From: ZLKRG44 sp964555705
GTDB taxonomy: Bacteria; Planctomycetota; Phycisphaerae; Phycisphaerales; SM1A02
Length of the DNA: 64,000 nt
Direction of reading: 5' to 3'
Assembly (NCBI GenBank): GCA_964555705.1
Contig: CAZKTN010000008.1
Span: 16,124 to 80,123, forward strand
Shown here: positions 53,222 through 61,517 of the stretch, piece by piece
Layout: each line of letters starts with the position of its first letter
Numbering within the stretch: position 1 is the first letter of the stretch
Position numbers and translations under genes: made by a program
The notes under the pieces: generated by a model
Seen by the model: the letters and a program-made list of their open reading frames with translations, nothing else
Database searches by the model: none
What the model was told of the DNA's origin: nothing

Positions 53222-54736
53222 ATGCCTCGACCCCGCACACTAGACCGCCGACCGCAGGAGCCACGCATTGCACGTGCCAATGGAGCCCAGCCGGGCGCTC
53301 TCCGCGCACTTCTGGCGGACATCAAGGCGGGAGAGGATGGCACGCGCCAGTTCAAGGTTGACGTGCAAAGCCCTGACTCGCTTGCCGCGGAGATGGTTGC
53401 GTTCGCAAACGCGGATGGAGGGACGATTCTGATCGGCGTCGCTGACAACCGGACGGTACCGGGCCTGGCATGCGACGATGTCGCTCGGATCAATCAGCTC
53501 ATCGCCAATGTCGCAAGCCAGTCGGTTCGAAGCCCGATCGCCGTACAGACGCGCAACATCCCACTCTCAAGCGGACGCATCGTGGTCGCCCTGAAGGTGC
53601 CTAAAGGCCTGGACAAGCCCTACTTCGACCGAAGTGGCGTCATTTGGCTCAAGTCGGGCGCCGACAAGCGGAGGCTCAACTCCAAGGAGGAACTGCGACG
53701 CCTGTTCCAGATGAGCGACCAGTTCCATGCCGATGCGCTCCCGACCCCAGCCACCCCGAGCGAACTGGATATGCCGCGCTTGCGGGCATTCCTTCGCGAC
53801 ACCCACCGGCAGAGGCTTCCGGCAAGCAGGCGGGCGGTCCTGCGGCTCCTCCGGAACATGAATCTCGCTACGGAGAACGGTGCCGTAAACCTAGCCGGCC
53901 TACTTCTCTTTGGAGAGGAGCCGGAACGCCACAAGCCGCAGTTTGTCATCAAGGCGGTGCACTACCCGGCAGACGCCATTGACACGGGCACGTACATCGA
54001 CTCGGAGGATTTCGGTGGTCCACTTCAGCGCGCATTCGATGGCGCGCTCGCGTTCATGCTGCGGAATCTGCAGAAGGTGCAGGCCGGACGCGGCATCAAT
54101 AGCCGAGGCATCCCCGAGATCCCGCCGATTGTGCTTGAGGAGCTGCTTGTCAATGCGATGGTGCACCGCGACTATCTCGTCAGCGCCCCGATAAGGCTAT
54201 TCGTCTTTCGGGACCGCCTTGAGATCGTCAGCCCTGGGCACCTACCGAACAGCTTGACCGTCGAGAACATCCGCACGGGCAACTCAAACATGCGGAACCC
54301 CATCCTCGCGAGCTATGCCGCCAAGGGCGTGCTGCCGTACCGCGGGCTCGGATCAGGGGTTCCGCGGGCGCTGAGAGCATGGCCGCACATCGAGTTCTGC
54401 GACGACCGCGAGGGAACGCTCTTTCGAGCCACTGTGCGACGCCAGGCGGATGCGGCACCCCGCATCAATGGGGCCGCTGGCCCCAGTTCGGCACCCAGTT
54501 CAGGGGCGGGTTCGGAGAAAAGTTCGGAGATAAGTTCGGAGATAGGTTCGGAGAAAAGTTCGGAGAAGATCCTGGTTCTCCTCGCCGCCCACCCAGCCGC
54601 AAGCGCCCGGAGGATTGCCAAGATCCTCGGCGTCACGCCGCGCGCGGTGGAAAGGCAGATCGCTGGGCTGAAGGCGAGCGGGCGCTTGCGCCGCGTTGGG
54701 GCAGCCAGGGGCGGATGCTGGGATGTGCGCGGATGA
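53222..54736 (+). CDS. AlbA_2/Schlafen-type ATP-binding protein with C-terminal HTH
   Basis: 504 residues from the ATG at 53222. The N-terminal AlbA_2 domain shows RQFKVDVQSPDSLAAEMVAFANADGGTILIGVADN. A middle region has HATPase_4-like motifs VLEELLVNAMVHRDYLVS, PGHLPNSLTVENI, SNMRNPILA and GLGSGVPRALRAW. A low-complexity linker (SEKSSEISSEIGSEKSSEK) leads to a winged-helix-like end (SARRIAKILGVTPRAVERQIAGLKASGRL). Such proteins are thought to be DNA-binding regulators and often travel with mobile or defence genes; no such genes are seen here. Codon use looks more mixed than in neighbouring genes, a possible sign of transfer. Confidence 0.88.
   Translation: MPRPRTLDRRPQEPRIARANGAQPGALRALLADIKAGEDGTRQFKVDVQSPDSLAAEMVAFANADGGTILIGVADNRTVPGLACDDVARINQLIANVASQSVRSPIAVQTRNIPLSSGRIVVALKVPKGLDKPYFDRSGVIWLKSGADKRRLNSKEELRRLFQMSDQFHADALPTPATPSELDMPRLRAFLRDTHRQRLPASRRAVLRLLRNMNLATENGAVNLAGLLLFGEEPERHKPQFVIKAVHYPADAIDTGTYIDSEDFGGPLQRAFDGALAFMLRNLQKVQAGRGINSRGIPEIPPIVLEELLVNAMVHRDYLVSAPIRLFVFRDRLEIVSPGHLPNSLTVENIRTGNSNMRNPILASYAAKGVLPYRGLGSGVPRALRAWPHIEFCDDREGTLFRATVRRQADAAPRINGAAGPSSAPSSGAGSEKSSEISSEIGSEKSSEKILVLLAAHPAASARRIAKILGVTPRAVERQIAGLKASGRLRRVGAARGGCWDVRG
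54510..54568 (+). repeat. Five short direct repeats of TTCGGAGA-type within the AlbA_2 gene
   Basis: Consecutive 12-base units (TTCGGAGAAAAG, TTCGGAGATAAG, TTCGGAGATAGG, TTCGGAGAAAAG and TTCGGAGAAG) encode the Ser/Glu linker. Such arrays can expand or contract in register. Confidence 0.85.
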
Positions 54737-54792
54737 CCGCACGCACGGGCTCCTGCCCCGTTCGGCGAGTACCGCCGACAGCGGAGTGCTCC

Positions 54793-54833
54793 AAAAAAGC
54801 GAACGGTGCCGAGGCCTCGCCGTCGGCACCGTT
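54793..54833 (-). terminator. Rho-independent terminator of the PEP-CTERM gene
   Basis: Perfect 11-bp inverted repeat (54802-54812 with 54823-54833, 10-base loop) followed on the minus strand by six Ts (54798-54793). It lies about 70 bases after the stop of the leftward PEP-CTERM gene and also separates it from the convergent AlbA_2 gene. Confidence 0.85.
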
Positions 54834-54901
54834 GGCTCTCGTGAGTGAAATCTGGTGGTGAACGCGCTCGCGCACTGCGTGCGGGCGCACTCACCCCCTG
54901 A

Positions 54902-55564
54902 TCACCTCCGTCTTCGCCGCGCCCCCATCGCGGCAGCTATCCCGACAAGCGCCAGCGCGCCAGGCGCAGGCACGTACTGAAGGTCCACACGGACCGCATC
55001 GAGAGCCATGTTCACGGCCGACGCGCCGAACTCGATCCGCCAGCCTGATGCGGCGAACGCTGTCGACCCGAGCGACCATGTGAATGCGACATTCTGCGCA
55101 CTGCCTTGCGGGGGCGAGGGCGCATCGAACCTGATCTCTGACGTCGTCGGCGCGAAGAACGACACGTTCCCGCTGCCGTCGAAGAGCCACAGGCGCACCG
55201 AGCTCATGTTGATGGTGCTGCCTGCCGTCGACACGTTGAGCACCACATTGATCGGCGACGCCGCATTGCCCTGCGTGCCGCCCATCATCGAGATGAACAG
55301 AGGCGCTCCGGCGCCGTAGAGGTTGCCGGTACTCGTGATGAACGCGCCTGGCGCGTAGTTCATGAGGCTGAATGGAGCTGAGCCGGCCTGGTCAGGCAGG
55401 TTCGGACCGCCGCCCGGCTGCGTGAAGCTCTCCCACGCTGCGTACTGGGTGTTGGGCCCACCAGCCCACGATGGGATCAGGGGATTCGTGAATCCGGCGT
55501 GCGCCGAGGCGGCGAGCGCAGCGGCGAATCCCATTCCCAAACTGACAGCCTTGAGATGAGGCAT
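54902..55564 (-). CDS. PEP-CTERM-type secreted protein
   Basis: 220 residues from the ATG at 55564. The N-terminal signal peptide (SLGMGFAAALAASAHA) and the C-terminal sorting signal VPAPGALALVGIAAAMGARRRRR identify an exosortase substrate, with VPAP in place of the common VPEP. The body is Gly/Ser/Thr-rich (FTNPLIPSWAGGPNTQYAAWESFTQPGG). Such proteins are anchored or exported after cleavage and are often part of extracellular matrix. An exosortase gene is not in the window. Confidence 0.88.
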   Translation of the reverse strand: MPHLKAVSLGMGFAAALAASAHAGFTNPLIPSWAGGPNTQYAAWESFTQPGGGPNLPDQAGSAPFSLMNYAPGAFITSTGNLYGAGAPLFISMMGGTQGNAASPINVVLNVSTAGSTINMSSVRLWLFDGSGNVSFFAPTTSEIRFDAPSPPQGSAQNVAFTWSLGSTAFAASGWRIEFGASAVNMALDAVRVDLQYVPAPGALALVGIAAAMGARRRRR

Positions 55565-55587
55565 CTCTTGTCCCTTGTTCCCTGCCC

Positions 55588-55602
55588 TGGACACGTTGTC
55601 CA
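55588..55602. promoter_or_regulatory. 15-bp inverted repeat upstream of the PEP-CTERM gene
   Basis: TGGACA-CGT-TGTCCA, perfect 6-bp arms with a 3-base centre, 24 bases upstream of the ATG at 55564. A possible operator for an unknown dimeric regulator, or chance. Confidence 0.4.
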
Positions 55603-55679
55603 AGGATGCCTCAACATGCCTCAGCCACCGGCGTGCGTCAAGGAAGCGCACGCGGATTGATTCAAAAACCCGGGGGAAC

Positions 55680-57275
55680 TCAGTAGGACTTTGCCCACAC
55701 CACGCGTCCGGCGCTCGGCCGACCCGTGATCACGCAGGTACCGGGACCGTCGAGGCTGCCTGCGGGCAGTCCGGATGACTCCGCATCCCCGTCGAGCGGG
55801 ATGCACCGGATCGTCACGCCGAGGCGCTCCTTCACATCGGCCTCGACGGCAGGATCGCCGCAGAAGTGCGCGAGCGCGAATCCGGCATGGATTGGGGTTG
55901 GCGCGTTCTCGGGGGTAGCCGGCGCCGCGAAGAACGCCTCGAACTCGGCGCTCGTGTCGATGCGGCGCATGTTCGCGTCACGGTGCGCACGCGCGCGCTC
56001 GAGCAGCCCATCCTGCATCTCGTCGAGCAGCGCGCCGATGCCGGCGACAAACTGCGCGCGCGGCACCGCCTGCTTGTCCTTGTGCGGACGGTCCCGGCGC
56101 GCCATGAACACGCTGTCAGCGGCCATGTCGCGCGGGCCGACCTCAACGCGGACCGGTGCACCTCGCTTGATCCACTGCCATGACTTCTCGCCGCCGCGCA
56201 GGTCTCGCGCATCGACCTCCACCTCGATCGTGCGGCCGCGCCAGGTGACGGCACGAAGCTCATCCGCGAGCGACTTGCAGTACGCAAGCACCTGCTCAGC
56301 GACCTCCGGCTTGTGCAGCACCGGAAGGATGGCGACCTGCACGGGCGCAAGCCTGGGCGGCAGCACAAGGCCATCGTCGTCCGCATGGGTCATGACGAGC
56401 CCGCCCACGAGCCGCGTCGACACTCCCCACGACGTGGTCCACGCATGCTGAAGCGTGCCCGTCTGGTCGAGGAACTTGATGTCGCTGGCCTTCGCGAAGT
56501 TCTGCCCAAGGAAGTGGCTCGTGCCAGCCTGCAGCGCCTTGCGGTCCTGCATCATGGCCTCGATGCAGTACGTCTCGACGGCGCCGGGGAACCGCTCGCC
56601 CGCTGTCTTGCGCCCTCGGATCACCGGCATCGCCATCCAGTTCTCGGCGAAGTCGGCGTAGACGCGCAGCATCTGCATCGTCTCGGCCTCAGCCTCCTCC
56701 TTTGTGGCGTGCGCGGTGTGGCCCTCCTGCCAGAGGAACTCCGCGGTGCGCAGGAACAGCCGCGTGCGCATCTCCCAGCGCACCACGTTCGCCCACTGGT
56801 TGATCAGCAGCGGAAGGTCACGCCAGCTCTCGACCCACTTGGCGAACGTTGCGCCGATGATCGTCTCCGACGTGGGCCGCACCACAAGCGGCTCGTCGAG
56901 CGGCGCAGCAGGCACGAGCTGGCCGTCGGGTCCCGCCTCAAGGCGGTGATGCGTGACCACCGCGCACTCCTTCGCGAATCCCTCGACGTGCTCCGCCTCC
57001 TTCTGGAGGAACGAGAGCGGAATGAACAGCGGGAAGTACGCGTTGCGGTGGCCGGTGGCCTTGAACATCCCGTCGAGCGCGCGCTGGATGTTCTCCCAGA
57101 TCGCGTAGCCCCACGGCTTGATCACCATGCATCCGCGCACCGGTGACGTCTCCGCAAGCTCGGCCGCGCGCACGACCTGCTGGTACCACTCCTGGTAGTT
57201 CTCGCCACGGGTAGGTGAGATTGCGGGCTTCTCGGCGGCCTTGGGGCCGCCCTTCTGTGCAGGTGCTTCGCTCAT
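55680..57275 (-). CDS. proS: Prolyl-tRNA synthetase (archaeal/eukaryotic-type)
   Basis: 531 residues, class II synthetase. The order is motif 1-like KPWGYAIWENIQRALDGMFKATGH, then PLVVRPTSETII, motif 2 RTRLFLRTAEFLWQEGHTAHA, and motif 3-like THADDDGLVLPPRLAPVQVAILPV. It closes in a tyrosine (AKSY), as in the short ProS form without the editing insertion. The start codon overlaps the stop of the glycosyltransferase gene by four bases (ATGA), so it is last in the leftward run from tuf. Confidence 0.96.
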   Translation of the reverse strand: MSEAPAQKGGPKAAEKPAISPTRGENYQEWYQQVVRAAELAETSPVRGCMVIKPWGYAIWENIQRALDGMFKATGHRNAYFPLFIPLSFLQKEAEHVEGFAKECAVVTHHRLEAGPDGQLVPAAPLDEPLVVRPTSETIIGATFAKWVESWRDLPLLINQWANVVRWEMRTRLFLRTAEFLWQEGHTAHATKEEAEAETMQMLRVYADFAENWMAMPVIRGRKTAGERFPGAVETYCIEAMMQDRKALQAGTSHFLGQNFAKASDIKFLDQTGTLQHAWTTSWGVSTRLVGGLVMTHADDDGLVLPPRLAPVQVAILPVLHKPEVAEQVLAYCKSLADELRAVTWRGRTIEVEVDARDLRGGEKSWQWIKRGAPVRVEVGPRDMAADSVFMARRDRPHKDKQAVPRAQFVAGIGALLDEMQDGLLERARAHRDANMRRIDTSAEFEAFFAAPATPENAPTPIHAGFALAHFCGDPAVEADVKERLGVTIRCIPLDGDAESSGLPAGSLDGPGTCVITGRPSAGRVVWAKSY

Positions 57276-58246
57276 GGGAGGCGCGCGATGCTAGCGGTGA
57301 GCGTTCGGCGGATGACTGGCCAAGCCCACCGGAGGCGCGGATGGCGATCGCGGAGCGTGCGCTCGAGCTGGGCCGGATCAATGCGGTGATGCTGGGCCGG
57401 CACGGGCATGTCCACGAGGTGGAGTCCGAGCAGCGCGGCGATCGCCGACTGCGGCGCCTGGCTCGACCGCATGGGCGGATGGAACATGAAGATCTGGGCG
57501 CCTGGACGGAGCCACACCATGTTTGCGAGCTCGGCTCCACGCATCGCAATCACTCCGCGGCACCGACGGAACGCGTCAATCTGCATCGCGAGGCTGTGCC
57601 GTCCGGGCTCAAACACCTGAACGTCGATGCCTCTCGCCGTCAGGAACTCCGCCGCCTCATCGATCCCGAGAAGCGAGCGCCGCCCAGTGCCGTACTCGGC
57701 GATCTCCGCGGGCCCGCCGCGCCGGTAGTACTCGGGCTGCTCCGATCGCCTGATGAGCAGGTACGCACCGTCACGGATGTGCGAAGGGTCGTTGCCCTGA
57801 AGCAGCGCCGCACAGCGAGTTGCTGCGTCCAGCATCCGCCCGAATGTTGCATCGGACCGGTGTTGGGCAGCACGCCACCTGATCCCGGCAAGCCACCGAT
57901 CAAAGCGCGGCATGGTCACCGTCTCGAGGGCCACCCGTGCATCAAGATCCGCGGCGCTGGCAACTTCGTACCGGACTCCGAGCGATCCGAGCGCCTCCTC
58001 CATGACCCTGTCCATCAGGGGGCCGCAGGAGCGAACGTGCCAGATGCGCTCCTGTTGACCCACACCTTGCCGCGTGTGCCCGAGCCCGCTGATCGTGTGC
58101 ACACAGGGAAGCAGGTACCCGAGGAGGAAGTGGTAGTAGTGCTCGACGGATCCGTGCGGAACGCTCGTGTCGAACTTGAGGTAGATGCAGGTCAAGGAAG
58201 GGACCGCGCATGGCGCGGGCGCAGCAGCTTCAGGAAGGGACGGCAT
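57272..58246 (-). CDS. Glycosyltransferase family 61-like protein
   Basis: 324 residues from the ATG at 58246, overlapping the upstream dehydrogenase by 17 bases. The family (GT61/DUF563) transfers sugars such as xylose in eukaryotes. Matching blocks are SVEHYYHFLLGYLLPCVHTI near the start and RGVIAMRGAELANMVWLRPGAQIFMFHPP near residue 245. The rest is diverged and no signal peptide is visible. The pairing with a dehydrogenase suggests a role in glycan synthesis. Confidence 0.75.
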   Translation of the reverse strand: MPSLPEAAAPAPCAVPSLTCIYLKFDTSVPHGSVEHYYHFLLGYLLPCVHTISGLGHTRQGVGQQERIWHVRSCGPLMDRVMEEALGSLGVRYEVASAADLDARVALETVTMPRFDRWLAGIRWRAAQHRSDATFGRMLDAATRCAALLQGNDPSHIRDGAYLLIRRSEQPEYYRRGGPAEIAEYGTGRRSLLGIDEAAEFLTARGIDVQVFEPGRHSLAMQIDAFRRCRGVIAMRGAELANMVWLRPGAQIFMFHPPMRSSQAPQSAIAALLGLHLVDMPVPAQHHRIDPAQLERTLRDRHPRLRWAWPVIRRTLTASIARLP

Positions 58247-59513
58247 CCAGCGCCGCCCGGTAGAGCGCCCACGCCGGCGTCGCGGGGTCGAACTCGCAGT
58301 CAGCGAGACTGATGCGCCCATCTTGCCTCACGGGACGCTTTAGCCGAACGCCGTCGCTCAGCAGTTGCGGGAGGCCGGGACGCCCAGCCGCATCCTCCAG
58401 ATTCTCGATCTGCCCGTATGTCGCGAATCCGCCCATGCCGTCGAGGGTGTCGCCAGCGCGCAGGTCGCGCTTCGCGTAGCTGAAGACATTCGCCCGCATG
58501 CCGGCGCGCGGCTGAATCCGGGCCGTGCCGTCCAGGCACGCCTCGACAACACAGTTCATGGCCTCAATGTGTCCGAGGTGGTACGGCCGGCTGAAGACAT
58601 AGAAGGGACCCGGTCCCATGTCCGGAGGGAACCAGTCGAGCGTGAACCGCTGGAACTGCTCGTCCGTATGCGCGATCACGAAGACCCCTCCCCGAGGCTT
58701 GGCGCCCAGGACATAGTCGACGATCGGCGGGTCCCCTGGCCGCCACATGCCCGCAAAGTCCATGGCGCCGAATATGTCAGCGATATCTGCGATGCGAGGG
58801 CCATGCATTCCAGGGACTGACGTCCGCCCGCCAATGGCGTTGGCGAGAACCGCCATCTCGACGCTGAGCTTCGAGCCATCCGTGTACGCGCTGCACATCT
58901 TGGGATCCAGCGCCCTTCGCCTCGCCTCCGCCTGAATTCGCTCGGGATCCGTATGACGATCAAGGTATCCCTTGATGTTCCCGCCCATGACGATGTCGAA
59001 TCCCCACAGCTCGATGTCGTCGATGAGGCGCTTGATTGCCGCAGGCTGGTCTCCGTCGGCGCACGTGTAGACCTTGCCGACACCCCTCGCGACCTGCATC
59101 AGCCAAGGCCCGTACATGAGGTCCGCCTCGTAGTTCATCATCACCACGTGCACTCCTGATCGGAGCGCAGCCTGTGCGTGAAGTGCGCCTTCGTACACCG
59201 CACTGGACGACTCGATCACTAGGTCCATGCAACCCGATGACGCAAGGAGCTCGCCATCCTCGCAGATGGCAGTTGCGCCAGCGCGAACCGAATCCTCGAA
59301 CTCCGGCCTTGAGCCCACGACACGATGAGGGATGCCCAGCCATCGCGCACAGGCAATGGCCCTCTCGATGTGCCTGTCCGCGAGGGCGACTGGAAGCATG
59401 CCGGGCGTACGCGACACCTGATAGGCCAAGCCGTTACCGACGGAGCCCACCCCGACTATGCCGATGCGCAGCGGCGAGGAGAGAGCCTGCAGCCTGTCGC
59501 GCGGGGGATGCAA
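58230..59513 (-). CDS. Homoserine-dehydrogenase-like NAD(P)-binding oxidoreductase with SAF-like C-terminus
   Basis: 427 residues. An N-terminal Rossmann fold (LRIGIVGVGSVGNGLAYQVSRTPG) is followed by VVMMNYEADLMYGPWLM and an extended C-terminal region with RPYHLGHIEAMNCVVEACLDGTARIQP and KRDLRAGDTLDGMGGFATYG. This resembles the SAF-type homoserine dehydrogenase-like family, which acts on sugars or related compounds, and not the biosynthetic Hom. The start is a TTG at 59513. Coupled to the glycosyltransferase, then proS. Codon use looks less GC-biased than the housekeeping genes. Confidence 0.75.
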   Translation of the reverse strand: MHPPRDRLQALSSPLRIGIVGVGSVGNGLAYQVSRTPGMLPVALADRHIERAIACARWLGIPHRVVGSRPEFEDSVRAGATAICEDGELLASSGCMDLVIESSSAVYEGALHAQAALRSGVHVVMMNYEADLMYGPWLMQVARGVGKVYTCADGDQPAAIKRLIDDIELWGFDIVMGGNIKGYLDRHTDPERIQAEARRRALDPKMCSAYTDGSKLSVEMAVLANAIGGRTSVPGMHGPRIADIADIFGAMDFAGMWRPGDPPIVDYVLGAKPRGGVFVIAHTDEQFQRFTLDWFPPDMGPGPFYVFSRPYHLGHIEAMNCVVEACLDGTARIQPRAGMRANVFSYAKRDLRAGDTLDGMGGFATYGQIENLEDAAGRPGLPQLLSDGVRLKRPVRQDGRISLADCEFDPATPAWALYRAALDAVPS

Positions 59514-59537
59514 CGTGGGACCCAGTCGGCCTGCGCG

Positions 59538-60608
59538 TCAGCCACTCTGCGTGCGGCGGCGCACTGTCCGTCTCACCGATCCGCCGCTGCGCGAGAGCGC
59601 GGCGCGTGCCTGCGTGCGCGCGGCACGGATGGCATCGGCACGGAGGCTGTCGGCACGGTCCGCGAGCGCGGTGCCCTCCGGCGACGAACGGTCGATCGCA
59701 GATGCGAGGATGCCGAGGTCGCGTGCGCGGCCGAGCGACTCCGCCGCCGCGCGGAGCGACCTGCGCGCCCTGCCCATCGGGCCGCTCGCGCAGTTGCCGA
59801 GCGCCGCGATCTGGTCGGCGCATCGCTGGAACCGCTTGCGGGTCTCGTGCAGCCACTCTTCGCTGCGACCGAGCCATCGGTCCATCGCACGCGAACGCGC
59901 ACGGCACCAGGCGCGCGAGGCGCGGTCAGCGACATCAACCCAGCCGATCGGCGCGCCTGAACGGACTCGCATCGCCTGCCATGCGCGCTCCACAGCGGAC
60001 GATGCGCGCACGAGCGCATCAGGCGCGTCGTGCTCGACATCTGGGATGCCGATCGGAGGCGACGCGGGCGCGGGCGCACCGCAGATCTCCTCGAGCAGCA
60101 GCGCGAGCGCGTCCTGCGCGCGGCTGCCGGCAAGCGCGCTCTTCGCGTCGCGCAGCGCGATGGCGGCAGCGGCAGCGCTGTGAGGGAACGCGTCCTGCAG
60201 CAGCGTGCGTGCGGCCTGGATTCGCTTGAGGCCCCGGCGGTAGGCATGGATCGCCGTCGCGCGGTCGGACTGGTCTGCCGACGGATCGCCGGCAGCCTGA
60301 AGTGCCTCGCGCACGCCGGCGAACTCTGCCTCGATGAGCGCGCGGCATGATGCGCGGCACGTCCGTGCACGGTCGAGCGTGCCGCGCGCGGCGTGCACGA
60401 CGGCGCGGGCGACCACGCCCTTGGGCTCGCGATCTGCGGACACGCTCGCGCGCTGGCGAGAGCGCTTCGCATGCGAGCGCTCAGCCTGCCGCTGCGCCTG
60501 GGCTGGCGTGATTCGGGCAGTTGCACCCTTGGCGTGACCCGCCACAGTGTGGCGGGCATCGAGCTCGGCGTCCTGCCGCACTCCCCTCGGGGCAGTTCGC
60601 TTGGTCAC
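59538..60608 (-). CDS. CHAD domain protein
   Basis: 356 residues from a GTG at 60608 overlapping the stop of the upstream lipoprotein (GTGA). CHAD helical repeats are visible: HAYRRGLKRIQAARTLLQDAF, SALAGSRAQDALALLLEEI, WLHETRKRFQRCADQIAALG and ESLGRARDLGILA. CHAD domains bind inorganic polyphosphate through basic residues. The protein is Arg- and Ala-rich. Functional link to the PPK2 encoded at 16507 is possible but not shown. The N-terminal 70 residues are poorly conserved. Confidence 0.8.
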   Translation of the reverse strand: MTKRTAPRGVRQDAELDARHTVAGHAKGATARITPAQAQRQAERSHAKRSRQRASVSADREPKGVVARAVVHAARGTLDRARTCRASCRALIEAEFAGVREALQAAGDPSADQSDRATAIHAYRRGLKRIQAARTLLQDAFPHSAAAAAIALRDAKSALAGSRAQDALALLLEEICGAPAPASPPIGIPDVEHDAPDALVRASSAVERAWQAMRVRSGAPIGWVDVADRASRAWCRARSRAMDRWLGRSEEWLHETRKRFQRCADQIAALGNCASGPMGRARRSLRAAAESLGRARDLGILASAIDRSSPEGTALADRADSLRADAIRAARTQARAALSRSGGSVRRTVRRRTQSG

Positions 60609-61515
60609 GTGGTCGGTGGCGGGGTCGGTTCCGGTGCGGGAACTGGCGCAGGCTCTGCTGCCGGCGCGGGAGCGGGCGCAGGGGCTGGCTCTGTAGCCGG
60701 AGTCTCGGTCGGCGGCGCAGCCGGAGTCTCGGTCGGCGGCGCAGCCGGAGTCTCGGTCGGCGGCGCAGCCGGNNNNNNNNNNNNNNNNNNNNNNNNNNNN
60801 NNNNNNNNNNNNNNNNNNNNNNNNNNNNNNNNNNNNNNNNNNNNNNNNNNNNNNNNNNNNNNNNNNNNNNNNCAGCCGGAGTCTCGGTCGGCGGCGCAGC
60901 CGGAGTCTCGGTCGGCGGCGCAGCCGGAGTCTCGGTCGGCGGCGCAGCCGGCGTCTCCACCGGAGCCTCAGGCGAAGGCGCATCGGCGCGGTGCTGGTCC
61001 GGCGTGTTGCAGATGGGTGCATCGGTGGGCACCATCCACGTCTGCAGGTACTGCGGATAGAACGCCTCACCTGCAGAGCCCTTCAGCGTGACGGTCGCCA
61101 CCTGCCAGAGGTTCTTCGCCGGATAGACGATGTCGACCTCTGCACGTGGACCGGTGTAGCGCACCTGCGAGATCGAGAAGACATTCGTGTCGCCCGGCTG
61201 CATCGGCCGTCCGCCGCAGATGACCCCGATGCGCGTCCACGTGTTCGGGTACACGCCGGGCGGCAGGTTGAACACGAGCTCGGTGTTTGGCGCGAGGCGC
61301 TTGTGCGCGAACGCGAGCGCATCGGCCATGATCTCCGGCATCGGAGGAAGCCCTGGATCAGGCTGCTTCGCGCCGGGGTATGCGGGGAACGTCATCGCCG
61401 GCGTGCAGCCAAGCGACATCGCTGCGCCCACGGAGCACAGGAACGCAGCCACCGCTGCGCCCCGGATTCCTCGAACGATCCGAACCGCCAACTCCCGACG
61501 CTGCATTCCATGCAT
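60605..61515 (-). CDS. Putative lipoprotein with Pro-Ala-Ala-Pro-Pro-Thr-Glu-Thr tandem repeat (interrupted by an assembly gap)
   Basis: Lipobox LGCTP in a signal peptide, then a globular domain (PNTELVFNLPPGVYPNTWTRIGVICGGRPM...YTGPRAEVDIVYPAKNLWQVATVTLKG), then an eight-residue PAAPPTET tandem repeat and a final Ala/Pro/Glu stretch. The 24-bp repeat is broken by the 100-N gap at 60773. Removing the gap and the shared 7 bases (or 7 plus any whole units) restores one frame of at most 268 codons with the stop at 60605. Repeat number is unknown. Coupled to the CHAD gene. Confidence 0.75.
60696..60951. repeat. 24-bp coding tandem repeats spanning an assembly gap
   Basis: Three or so full units lie on each side of Ns at 60773-60872, and the sequence either side is in repeat register. 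The true copy number cannot be determined from this window. Confidence 0.9.
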
Positions 61516-61517
61516 GG

